This document shows positions 1-7,397 of a stretch of 24,797 bases of DNA, in pieces; position 1 is the first letter of the stretch, and each line of letters starts with the position of its first letter. Source of the DNA: JADJWR01 sp964610575 (lineage in GTDB: Bacteria > Pseudomonadota > Gammaproteobacteria > Burkholderiales > Burkholderiaceae_F); NCBI GenBank assembly GCA_964610575.1, contig CAZSYX010000051.1, positions 1 to 24,797 of the forward strand, given 5' to 3'. The position numbers and the translations under genes are program-made. The notes under the pieces were generated by a model. That model had not been told where the DNA came from. It saw only the letters and a program-made list of their open reading frames with translations, and ran no database searches.

Positions 1-1
1 C

Positions 2-595
2 GCCATCGGCGCCCGCACGACCGAGTCGCAGACGCACCGCGAGATGGCGAGCGGCTTGTCCACGCCGGTCGGCTTCAAGAACGGCACCGACGGCGGGCTC
101 GAGGTGGCGATCAACGCGATCCGCTCGGCGGCGAACCCGCATAGCTTCCTCGGCATCTCGGCCTCCGGGCGCACTGCCATCGTGCGCACGCGCGGCAACG
201 CGCACGGCCACCTCGTGCTGCGCGGTGGCGGCGGCCGGCCGAACTACGATTCGGTGAGCGTCAAGCTCGCGGAACGGGCATTGGCGAAAGCCGGGCTGGC
301 GCCGAACATCGTCGTCGACTGTTCGCACGCCAATTCGCTGAAGGACCCGTCACTGCAGCCGCTTGTATTCATGGACTGCGTGCACCAGATTCGCGAAGGC
401 TCGCAGGCAATTCGCGGCATGATGCTCGAGAGCCACATCCATGCCGGAGCACAGCCGATCCCGGCCGATCGCACGCAGCTGAAGTACGGCGTCTCGATCA
501 CCGACGGCTGCATCGGCTGGGAGACGACCGAGGAACTGCTGCGGCGGGCCGACCAGGAACTGCGCGCGTTGATGAGTGCGCGAGCGGTCGCGTAG
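2..595 (+). CDS. aroG: 3-deoxy-7-phosphoheptulonate (DAHP) synthase, C-terminal part (5' end outside window)
   Basis: DAHP synthase condenses phosphoenolpyruvate with erythrose-4-phosphate, the first step of the shikimate pathway to aromatic amino acids, in the cytoplasm. The reading frame is open from base 2 and runs 197 residues to a TAG stop. The family is about 350 residues long, so roughly the C-terminal 55% is present. Hallmarks of the AroF/G/H class are visible: TESQTHREMASGL near the window edge, VGFKNGTDG, RGGGGRPNYD, the metal/substrate motif DCSHANS, GMMLESHIHAG and YGVSITDGCIGW. The internal ATG at 44 is not a start, because the conserved sequence continues upstream of it. The gene is convergent with the NmrA-like gene, with 9 bases between the stops. 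Which feedback-inhibited isozyme it is (Phe, Tyr or Trp sensitive) cannot be told from this fragment. Confidence 0.95.
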   Translation, partial: AIGARTTESQTHREMASGLSTPVGFKNGTDGGLEVAINAIRSAANPHSFLGISASGRTAIVRTRGNAHGHLVLRGGGGRPNYDSVSVKLAERALAKAGLAPNIVVDCSHANSLKDPSLQPLVFMDCVHQIREGSQAIRGMMLESHIHAGAQPIPADRTQLKYGVSITDGCIGWETTEELLRRADQELRALMSARAVA

Positions 596-604
596 CGGCC
601 GCCC

Positions 605-1555
605 CTAGGCCAGCGGAATCCGGCTCGCATTGTGCGCCAGCCAGTCGTCGAAGCTCTGCAGTTCCGGGTTAAGAGCCCGCGATTCCTCGAGGCTGCGCGC
701 GCCGCAGAAGTACTCCTCGAACTCGGCATAGAACTGGAACATGTTGCCGAGGTCCTCGGCGCCGGGGAAGCCGAAGCCGCGGTACTGCGCCGGCGTCACC
801 GCGTTGTAGACGACCTCGCGGCCGAGCGCCCTGGCGAGCGCCGCCGCCATCTGCGCGCCGGTCAGCTGCCCGCCGGCAATGCCGATCGTCTTGCCGATCG
901 CCTCCGCGCCCTTGCGGAAGATGCCGTAGGCGCACTTGCCGATGTCCTCGGCGGCGATGCCGGCCAGCTTCTTGTCGGCCATCGGCAGCGTGAAGGCGAG
1001 CCGGCCGTCGGGGCCCGGCTTCGGCCCCATGCCGAAGTGGATCAGGTTGTCCCAGTAAAACGAGGTGAGCAGGAACGTCGTCGGCACGCCGGCGTTGCGA
1101 AAGTACGCGTCGGCCTCTCCCTTGGCGTCGAAGTGCGGCACCTTGTACTTGCCCATCAGGGTCGGCATGCGGGCATCCGACAGCGGCACCCACCTGCGGG
1201 TGTCCTCGAGAGTCGACCAGATGACGTGCTTCAGCCCGGCGTGCTTTGCCGCCGCCGCCAGATTGCGTGCCTGCGCCTGCTCCTTTTCCGGTGAGAAGTG
1301 CTCCCAGAAGTTGGTGACGAAGTACGCACCGTGCGCGCCGGCGAGCGCCTTGGTGAGGCTCGCCTCGTCGTCGAGGTCGGCGGCCGCCACCTGCGCACCG
1401 CGCTCGGCCAGCGCCTTTGCCTTCGCCGAATTGACGTCGCGGGTGATTGCGCGAACGGCGAAGCCGCCCTGCGCGTCCTTCAGGATCGCCTGCACCAGTC
1501 CGCCGCCCTGTGCGCCGGTGGCGCCGACGACGGCAATCGTCTTCTTCTCGGTCAT
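605..1555 (-). CDS. NmrA-like family NAD(P)-binding protein
   Basis: A 316-residue protein of the NmrA/HSCARG branch of the atypical short-chain dehydrogenase superfamily. These proteins act as NADP-binding redox sensors or as NAD(P)H-dependent oxidoreductases; the substrate here is unknown. The N-terminus has the Rossmann nucleotide-binding loop GATGAQGGG (residues 11-19). It is followed by an alternating alpha/beta pattern with ITRD and AADLDD, as expected for the dinucleotide fold. KYKVPHFDAKGEAD (around residues 135-150) matches the region carrying the active-site lysine in NmrA-like proteins. The length is normal for the family. The ATG at 1555 is preceded by a near-perfect ribosome binding site, AGGAGGTGATTC, six bases from the start, which suggests strong translation. 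The gene may be transcribed alone or at the end of the rmuC block; 82 bases separate it from the upstream gene. Confidence 0.88.
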   Translation of the reverse strand: MTEKKTIAVVGATGAQGGGLVQAILKDAQGGFAVRAITRDVNSAKAKALAERGAQVAAADLDDEASLTKALAGAHGAYFVTNFWEHFSPEKEQAQARNLAAAAKHAGLKHVIWSTLEDTRRWVPLSDARMPTLMGKYKVPHFDAKGEADAYFRNAGVPTTFLLTSFYWDNLIHFGMGPKPGPDGRLAFTLPMADKKLAGIAAEDIGKCAYGIFRKGAEAIGKTIGIAGGQLTGAQMAAALARALGREVVYNAVTPAQYRGFGFPGAEDLGNMFQFYAEFEEYFCGARSLEESRALNPELQSFDDWLAHNASRIPLA

Positions 1556-1637
1556 GAATCACCTCCTGGTTGTCGTTGCGCGCGGATGCCTGCCGCGAGG
1601 TCATGAGCCTGAGTGGCGCCGGCCGGCCCGCTCGGAA

Positions 1638-1931
1638 TCAGACCGGATGCGGCCGCGCCAGTTCACGCAGGACCTCCCGCGTTTCTTCGCTGTCGGCGGC
1701 GGCTCGCAGTCGGTTTTCGGTGGCAGCGCGCAACGCCGGCGACGCCTGGCAAGTGAAGACGAGATGAAGGTCCTGGCGCAGGCTCTCGATCAGGTGCCAG
1801 TCGGCATCGGTCATCGAGTCGTCGTGCCCTCGCCGCGCCCAGGCGTCGATGTCGCCGCCGAAGGACTGGTAGACGCGCAGTTTGGCCAGCGTCACGAGGC
1901 CGGCATCGATGGCGGGAGTCGAGTCAGCCAT
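1638..1931 (-). CDS. Hypothetical protein overlapping the rmuC stop
   Basis: A 97-residue soluble, mostly helical and charged protein that I do not recognise. It has no signal peptide, membrane segment or known motif. A central region contains WARRGHDDSMTDADWHL and a single cysteine (FTCQAS). The ATG at 1931 lies inside the last codons of rmuC, whose stop is at 1924-1926, so the two overlap by eight bases. This is the usual geometry of translational coupling and the main reason for calling the ORF real. A role linked to RmuC is possible but is only inferred from the overlap. Confidence 0.65.
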   Translation of the reverse strand: MADSTPAIDAGLVTLAKLRVYQSFGGDIDAWARRGHDDSMTDADWHLIESLRQDLHLVFTCQASPALRAATENRLRAAADSEETREVLRELARPHPV

Positions 1932-3333
1932 CGTCGCTGCGCTCCGGCGGCAGCAGCCGAGCTGTCTGCTCGGCCGGCAGCGCCTCGACGGTCTTCAGTG
2001 CCTTGCCCATCTGCCGTGTGCGCGTCTCGGCCTTGTCGATCGTCTCCGACGCGGTCGCCAGTTGCCTTTTCAATGTCGCCAGCACGTCGCCGAACTTGCC
2101 GAACTCGGTCTTCACGGCGCCCAGCACCTGCCAAACCTCGGCGCTTCGCTTCTCCAGCGCCAGCGTGCGGAAGCCCATCTGCAGGCTGTTGAGCATGGCG
2201 AACAGCGTCGTCGGCCCGGCGATCACCACGCGCAGGTCGCGATTGAGCGCCTCGGTCAGGCCTGGCCGTCGCAGGACCTCGGCGAACAGACCCTCGGTGG
2301 GCAGGAACAGGATGCCGAAGTCGGTGGTGTGCGGCGGCTCGACGTATTTCTCGCGCAGCGTCTTCGCCTCCGTGCGGATGCGTGTCTCCAGTGCGCGGCC
2401 GGCGGCCTCGATCGCCGCCGTGTCGACGGCGTCGTGCGCGGCCAGCAGCCGCTCGTAGTCCTCGCTCGGGAACTTCGCGTCGATCGGCAGCCACACCGGC
2501 ACGCCGTCTTCGCGGCCCGGCATGCGGATCGCGAACTCGACCCGCTCGGAAGATCCGGGCCGGGTCGCCACGTTGGTCGCGTACTGCTCCGGGGTGAGCA
2601 CCTGCTCGAGCAGCGCGGCGAGCTGCACCTCGCCGAAGGTGCCGCGCGACTTGACGTTGGTGAGCATGCGTTTGAGGTCGCCGACACCCGAGGCCAGCGT
2701 CTGCATCTCGCCGAGGCCGCGGTGCACCTGCTCGAGTCGCTCGGAGACGATGCGGAACGACTCGCCCAGCCGCGCCTCCAGCGTGGTCTGCAGCTTCTCC
2801 TCGACCGTGGCGCGCATCTGCTCCAGCTTCGCCTCGTTGCCCTGCTGCAGCGACTGCAGCCGGCCTTCCAGCGTCGTGCGGACATCGCCGAGGTTCAGTT
2901 GAACGGCACGCGCGAGGTCCGCGACCTGAGTCTGCAACTGCTGCGCCAGGCGGGCGACCTGCGCCGCGCCCTCCTCGCGCTGCGCGCGGGCGCTGGTCTC
3001 GGCCACCTCGGCCGCATGGGTCATCTGCTGGCCGAAGTTGGAAAGCTGCGTCGTCTGCACGCCGGCCAGCGAAGTCACCTGGGCGACCACGGCCGTCTGC
3101 ATCTCGGTCAGCCGGTGCCCCGTTTCCATCCGCACCTGGCTCGCCGACGACTCCACTGCCGCACGCAGTTCGCGCTCGAGCCGCTCGGCCTGCCCCTCGC
3201 GGCTGCGCTCGCTCTCGGCCAGCCGCCGTGCCACCGACGCATCGAGGCTGCGCTTCAGCCACAGCAGCGCGATGACGACGACCGCCGCCGTCGCGGCGCC
3301 GACCAGCAGCGCAAACTGCCGCAGTTCCTCCAC
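1924..3333 (-). CDS. rmuC: DNA recombination protein RmuC
   Basis: RmuC proteins limit inversion and other rearrangements at short inverted repeats. The family is membrane-anchored and carries a nuclease-like domain. This 469-residue protein shows the expected order: an N-terminal transmembrane segment (about residues 7-26), a long Glu/Arg/Gln-rich coiled coil (about 30-210), then the RmuC core. The core includes KSRGTFGEVQL (228-238), VEFAIRMPG (265-273) and WLPIDAKFPSEDYERL, with D285 and K287 fitting the PD-(D/E)XK pattern. The start is a GTG at 3333, with GGAGG eight bases upstream; no ATG fits better. It precedes and overlaps the small hypothetical gene and lies 71 bases downstream of the ATP-grasp gene on the same strand, so a short operon is plausible. 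Confidence 0.93.
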   Translation of the reverse strand: MEELRQFALLVGAATAAVVVIALLWLKRSLDASVARRLAESERSREGQAERLERELRAAVESSASQVRMETGHRLTEMQTAVVAQVTSLAGVQTTQLSNFGQQMTHAAEVAETSARAQREEGAAQVARLAQQLQTQVADLARAVQLNLGDVRTTLEGRLQSLQQGNEAKLEQMRATVEEKLQTTLEARLGESFRIVSERLEQVHRGLGEMQTLASGVGDLKRMLTNVKSRGTFGEVQLAALLEQVLTPEQYATNVATRPGSSERVEFAIRMPGREDGVPVWLPIDAKFPSEDYERLLAAHDAVDTAAIEAAGRALETRIRTEAKTLREKYVEPPHTTDFGILFLPTEGLFAEVLRRPGLTEALNRDLRVVIAGPTTLFAMLNSLQMGFRTLALEKRSAEVWQVLGAVKTEFGKFGDVLATLKRQLATASETIDKAETRTRQMGKALKTVEALPAEQTARLLPPERSDDG

Positions 3334-3404
3334 CCGTCAATCCTCCATCTGCCGATCATGCTCATCGAACGGCCGCGCCGGACCCCGCGAGCCGGCGCCT
3401 TCCG

Positions 3405-4520
3405 TCATCGAGCCATCCCGGCGTTGTCGTACGCGCTCCACTCGCCATGCGTCTGCAGCCTCTCGACGTCGGCAGGATGACTGGCCCGGGCGACCAGTTG
3501 CGACACCACCCGGGCCGCCGGCCGCGCCTGCCATTCGGTCGGCGGCAGCCTGATGCCGGTGAACAGTTCGACGCCGTGCGCCACCTCGTCGTAGCCGAGC
3601 ATCGCCCGCGCGGCCGTCGCGGCGCTGAACCGTCCGTTGAATTCGTGGATCGTCACCCGACCATGGCGGTCCCGCTGGCACTGGATGTTCAACGGGCCTC
3701 GCCAGCCCGCCGCGGCGAAGACCTCGCCGCAACGGCGCCCGAGCGCGAGCGTCTCGGCGTCGTCGTTCGGCCGGATCCTGCTGACGCGGAAAGCGTGCGC
3801 ATTGTAGGTCGCGAACACCCGCGTCACTTCCCCGCTGGTCGCGATCATCAGCTCGATCGAGTGCTTCAGCCCGTGCAGGGTGTGGAACAGCGGCAGCCCG
3901 TCGGTGTCGATCGCGCGCTTCAACGCCCAGTAGCTCTCCGGCGAATCGAGGTATTCCTGGACCACGTAGTTCGGCCGCTCGAGCGCGCGTCGCAGCTGCT
4001 CGTCGTTCTCGATCAGGAAAATGCCGCGCGAACTGAAACCGTTGCGCGGCTTGATGACGAGCGGGTAGCCGACTTCGCGGGCGAACTGTTCCGGCGACGC
4101 CTCCGACCCGGCGATCATCGACCGCGCATACGGCAGCCCGTGCTGCCGGCAGAACAGCGCCGCCTGCCACTTGTCGCAGATCATCCGCGCGATGGCGGCC
4201 GAGCCGCACAGCGCGCGCGGCGCGATGTCCGGCCGCGCTTCGGCCAGTTCGGCGAGCGCGACCACATCGTCGTCACGACAGGGAACGATCAGGTCGGGAC
4301 GCTCGCGCACGTCGATCTCGAGCAGCCGCCCGCGAAAGGCCGCCGGCTCCTTTGCGGTCACCGGCGCCAGGCAGACCTTGTCGAAGCGCCAAAGACCCGG
4401 CTCGTCGGCGATGCTCGATGTGGCGACCAGCTGCAGCAGATCGCGCCGGCCTTCGAGCGCGGTTAGGACGTACTGCGCCACCTGGCTGCCGCCGGAAAGC
4501 AGCAGAAGCTTCGCCTTCAT
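3405..4520 (-). CDS. ATP-grasp domain protein (carbamoyl-phosphate-synthase/PylC-like ligase)
   Basis: A 371-residue cytoplasmic protein with the three-part ATP-grasp architecture. ATP-grasp enzymes form an acyl-phosphate and couple it to an amine or thiol; the substrate here is unknown. The N-terminal Rossmann-like pre-ATP-grasp region begins KLLLLSGGSQVAQYVL and contains LIVPCRDDDV (about 77-86). The nucleotide-binding lobe follows: CDKWQAALFCRQHGLP, YPLVIKPRNGFSSRGIFLI (K157) and VVQEYL (186-191). The metal-binding end is GPLNIQCQ (275-282), then TIHEFNGRFSAAT with E293 and N295. This is close to CarB-like ligases that act alone, such as PylC or peptide-ligase relatives. No biosynthetic partner lies nearby; rmuC is downstream and the Bug receptor upstream. 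The ATG start at 4520 follows a GGGGGCGGC stretch that can serve as a ribosome binding site. Confidence 0.85.
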   Translation of the reverse strand: MKAKLLLLSGGSQVAQYVLTALEGRRDLLQLVATSSIADEPGLWRFDKVCLAPVTAKEPAAFRGRLLEIDVRERPDLIVPCRDDDVVALAELAEARPDIAPRALCGSAAIARMICDKWQAALFCRQHGLPYARSMIAGSEASPEQFAREVGYPLVIKPRNGFSSRGIFLIENDEQLRRALERPNYVVQEYLDSPESYWALKRAIDTDGLPLFHTLHGLKHSIELMIATSGEVTRVFATYNAHAFRVSRIRPNDDAETLALGRRCGEVFAAAGWRGPLNIQCQRDRHGRVTIHEFNGRFSAATAARAMLGYDEVAHGVELFTGIRLPPTEWQARPAARVVSQLVARASHPADVERLQTHGEWSAYDNAGMAR

Positions 4521-4582
4521 GCCGCCCCCGCTGCCCGCTGCCGGCTCGAACGAAATCCGCGCCTCCGCATCCGCTCCCCTCG

Positions 4583-5593
4583 CTAGTTCAGCTTATCCAG
4601 GCCCAGCTTCTCGACCAGCGGCCCAAAGAGTGCCCGGTCGCTGTTGACCAGCGCCCGCAGCGCCTCCTCGGTCGGCGGCAGCAGCTCGAAGCCGCGGAAC
4701 TCGGCCTGACGCAGGACCTCGGCGCTGCGGACCGCCTCGGCGATCGCGACGCGCAGCCTATCGGCGAAGGCCGCCGGCAGCCCGGCCGGTCCATACATGC
4801 CGTACCAGGGCTCCAGCCGGAATCCCGCCATGCCCTGCTCGGACAGGCTGGGCACGTCGGGCATCGCGCGCGCGCGGCGCCCTCCGGTCACCGCAATCAC
4901 GCGCAGCTTGTCGGCCTGCACCAGCGGCACCAGCTGCGACAGGTCGGTGGCCACCACGTCGATCCGCCCGGCCGCCAGTTCGTTCAGCGCGACCGTCGAG
5001 CCGCGGAACGGCACGTGCAGCAGCGACACGCGGTGGAACTGCTCGATCGCCGCGATCGTCAGGTGCGATGAGCCGCCGATCGAGGCGGTGCCGTAGGTCA
5101 CCTGTCCCGGCTTCTCGGCTGCGAGCCAGACCAGGTCCTTCAGTGTCGAGATGCCGAGCGCCGGGCGCACGCCGACCGCGAAAGGAACCCGCAGCAGCGG
5201 TGCGATCAGGGACAGGTCGCGCGCCGGGTCGTAGCCGATGTCGCGCTTGAGCAGGCCGGCGAGCACCAGGTTGTTGGCGCCGCCGACACCGAGCGTCAGT
5301 CCGTCGGGTGCCGCCTGCGCCACCAGCCGGGCCGCGATCCGTCCGCCGGCACCGCCGCGATTCTCGATCACCAGATCGCGCCCCAGCGCACGCTCGAGCG
5401 CCGGCTCGAACAGCCGTGCCGCGATGTCCGACTGTCCGCCGGGCTCGAGCACCAGAATGCGGATCGGGCGACGGTCGCCGCTCGAGCCATGCGCGCCGGG
5501 CGACGCCAGCCCGACCGCCGACAGCGCACCGAGGCCAAGCAGGCGGACCCAGGCTCGGCGGCGAGCGCGATCGATCTCGTCGAGCCGATGCAT
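4583..5593 (-). CDS. Tripartite tricarboxylate transporter substrate-binding protein (Bug/TctC family)
   Basis: A periplasmic solute receptor of the Bug family, which binds carboxylates and other small organic acids and is greatly expanded in betaproteobacteria. The protein is 336 residues from the ATG at 5593; a TTG six bases upstream is less likely. The N-terminus has an arginine cluster (RARRRAWVRLLGLG) followed by a hydrophobic stretch and a small-residue cleavage region, so it is exported, possibly by Tat because of the paired arginines. Family hallmarks are ILVLEPGGQSDIAARLF, LVIENRGGAGGRIAA, ANNLVLAGLLKRDIGYDP and a late YGMYGPAGLP. No TctA/TctB membrane subunits are in the window, which is common for these orphan receptors. 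It is transcribed divergently from a porin with 159 bases between the starts, so receptor and outer-membrane channel may serve the same nutrient (inference). Confidence 0.92.
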   Translation of the reverse strand: MHRLDEIDRARRRAWVRLLGLGALSAVGLASPGAHGSSGDRRPIRILVLEPGGQSDIAARLFEPALERALGRDLVIENRGGAGGRIAARLVAQAAPDGLTLGVGGANNLVLAGLLKRDIGYDPARDLSLIAPLLRVPFAVGVRPALGISTLKDLVWLAAEKPGQVTYGTASIGGSSHLTIAAIEQFHRVSLLHVPFRGSTVALNELAAGRIDVVATDLSQLVPLVQADKLRVIAVTGGRRARAMPDVPSLSEQGMAGFRLEPWYGMYGPAGLPAAFADRLRVAIAEAVRSAEVLRQAEFRGFELLPPTEEALRALVNSDRALFGPLVEKLGLDKLN

Positions 5594-5752
5594 CGGCAAA
5601 GGTTACCGCAAGCGTCGCGGCCGGCCGTTCGCAGCCCGTCGAACCGAGCGATGAGCGCAGCCAGGCTGCGACTTGATTCGACCCGGGCACCGTGGCGCTC
5701 TATCCTCACGGGCCTGGAAGCCTGCCACCGGCTCAAGGCCGAGCCCGATTCG

Positions 5753-6943
5753 ATGCGCCAGGCACTCGTCGCTTCTGTCTGTCTCGCCGTCTCGGCGCCG
5801 ATCGCGTTCGCGCAGTCCTCCGGCGTGCAGGTCTACGGCAAGCTGTATCCGTTCCTCCTGCACGAACGGGGATCGGGCGCCTCCGCCGCCGGCACGACGC
5901 TGTCGCCGATCACCAACGGGAGCGCAGACGGGACCAATGCACTCGGCAGCACGACGGGGATGGCATCCGGCAACTCGCGCTTCGGCTTCCGTGGATCCGA
6001 GGACCTCGGAAGCGGCCTGCGCGCGATCTGGCAGATCGAATCGCTGGTCGTGGTCGACCACGGTGGCGGACAGATCTCCGGCCGCGACTCGTACCTCGGC
6101 CTCGCCAGCGGCTTCGGCACGCTGCGTCTCGGCAACATGGACACGATATTCAAGGAGTATGGCGACACCTTGCGCTTTCTCGGCGTCAGCAGTGGCACCT
6201 GGATGTCGACCAGCGACATGCTGCGCAAGGTCGGCTTCGGCACCAGTTCCGCCTCCAGCTTTCACCTGCGGCGTCCCAACTCCGCCGTCTACGAGTCGCC
6301 GAGGATCGCCGGCCTGCAGCTTGGCGCCCAGTGGTCATCGAACGAGGCGAAGACCGCGACCCGCGATCCGCAGGTTCTGTCGCTGGGGCTGCGCTACGAC
6401 GCCGGGCCACTTTACCTCGCCATCGCGCACGAGATCCACGACGACCTCTTCGGCGGATCGCAGAACGCGCCGCCGGTCCGCCGCAACACCAACGACCCGA
6501 GCGTCAACTCGCGGGACCAGGCAACCCAGGCGACGATCGAGTACCGCTTCGGCAAGGGACACCGGATCGAGTTCGACGTCATCCGCAAGGACTACAAGGA
6601 GAACACCGACAAGGCGGGCCGCTTCCGGCGCTACACGAACAACGCGTTCATGGTGGCGATCGAGAACCGCTGGGGCGGCGGCTGGCGCACGGCGCTGTCG
6701 TATGTGAAGTCGCTGCAGGGCTCGTGCGATCTGGTCGACGCCGGCTGCAGCACCGATGGGCTCGACGGATCGAAGATCACCGCCGGCGCCGCGTACTACC
6801 TGAGCGCACGCACCTACCTCTTCGGCGCGGTCGGCCGGTTGGTCAATGGTTACTCGGCCCGCTTCAGCAGTTCGGAGTTCGGCAATCCGAATCCCGGCGA
6901 GGACCTGGCCCAGGCCTCGCTCGGCATTTCGCACAGCTTCTGA
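5753..6943 (+). CDS. Gram-negative porin (family 4, trimeric beta-barrel)
   Basis: An outer-membrane general porin of the betaproteobacterial type, 396 residues. The ATG at 5753 starts a clean Sec signal peptide (MRQALVASVCLAVSAPIAFA, then Gln-Ser). The reading frame is open further upstream, but that part does not resemble an export signal. After cleavage the sequence has the typical first strand SGVQVYGKLYPFLL, then SRFGFRGSEDLGSGLRAIWQ, a nearly invariant block in these porins, and LGLASGFGTLRLGNMDT. Alternating polar/apolar strands continue to the end. The last residue is phenylalanine (GISHSF), the usual beta-barrel assembly signal. An AAGG lies 14 bases before the start, which is weak. 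No convincing promoter was found: TTGATT at 5673 and TATCCT at 5701 are 22 bases apart. It is divergent from the Bug receptor and convergent with the truncated haemoglobin. Confidence 0.93.
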   Translation: MRQALVASVCLAVSAPIAFAQSSGVQVYGKLYPFLLHERGSGASAAGTTLSPITNGSADGTNALGSTTGMASGNSRFGFRGSEDLGSGLRAIWQIESLVVVDHGGGQISGRDSYLGLASGFGTLRLGNMDTIFKEYGDTLRFLGVSSGTWMSTSDMLRKVGFGTSSASSFHLRRPNSAVYESPRIAGLQLGAQWSSNEAKTATRDPQVLSLGLRYDAGPLYLAIAHEIHDDLFGGSQNAPPVRRNTNDPSVNSRDQATQATIEYRFGKGHRIEFDVIRKDYKENTDKAGRFRRYTNNAFMVAIENRWGGGWRTALSYVKSLQGSCDLVDAGCSTDGLDGSKITAGAAYYLSARTYLFGAVGRLVNGYSARFSSSEFGNPNPGEDLAQASLGISHSF

Positions 6944-6971
6944 CCGTTGCCGCGCGCGACGCGGACAGCCG

Positions 6972-7394
6972 TCAACCGGCGCGATTGCGCATCCAGTCGG
7001 CGGTCTGGAAGAAAGCCAGCAGAAGCCGCTCGCGAAGATCCTCAGCGACGGCCTGCTCGACCATCGCCTGCTCAATGCAGGCCATCCACTGGTCTCGTTC
7101 GCGGATGCCGATCGCAAAGGGCAGGTGACGGGCACGCAGCATCGGGTGCCCATGGCGCTCGATGTACAGGCTCGGCCCGCCGAGCCAGCCCGAGAGAAAG
7201 AGATACAGCTTCTCGCGCGCCTGCGCGAGATCCGGTGCATGCAGCGCGCGCACTTCCGCGAATTGCGGCTCCAGGTCCATCAGGTCGTAGAAGCGATCGA
7301 CCAGCGCCCGCACCGCCGCATCGCCACCGAGCAGCGCGTACGGCGTCCGCGCCGCGCTCTCAGCGCCCTCGATCGCATTCGGGATGTTGCTCAC
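6972..7394 (-). CDS. Group II truncated haemoglobin
   Basis: A 140-residue haem protein of the trHbO class. Members bind oxygen or NO and are thought to take part in oxygen handling or in defence against nitrosative or oxidative stress. Key positions are visible: the Phe-Tyr pair with distal Tyr36 (B10), the WLGGP turn (70-74), the run HPMLRARHLPFAIG with proximal His90 (F8), and Trp103 (G8), which marks group II. The length is slightly over the usual 120-135 because of a short N-terminal tail. The start is a GTG at 7394. It lies three bases after the TGA of the FtsX-like permease gene, and GGGAAG at the end of that gene provides the ribosome binding site, so translation is probably coupled. 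Confidence 0.93.
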   Translation of the reverse strand: MSNIPNAIEGAESAARTPYALLGGDAAVRALVDRFYDLMDLEPQFAEVRALHAPDLAQAREKLYLFLSGWLGGPSLYIERHGHPMLRARHLPFAIGIRERDQWMACIEQAMVEQAVAEDLRERLLLAFFQTADWMRNRAG

Positions 7395-7397
7395 ACG

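Noticed and set aside
1882..3480. Long plus-strand open frame opposite rmuC (532 codons)
   Set aside because: It is rich in Arg, His, Leu and Gln in the manner of an antisense reading of GC-rich coding DNA. The opposite strand encodes a well-supported RmuC.
5594..5752. Sigma-70 promoter TTGATT/TATCCT upstream of the porin
   Set aside because: The spacing is 22 bases, too long for a normal sigma-70 promoter, and both boxes match only four of six positions.
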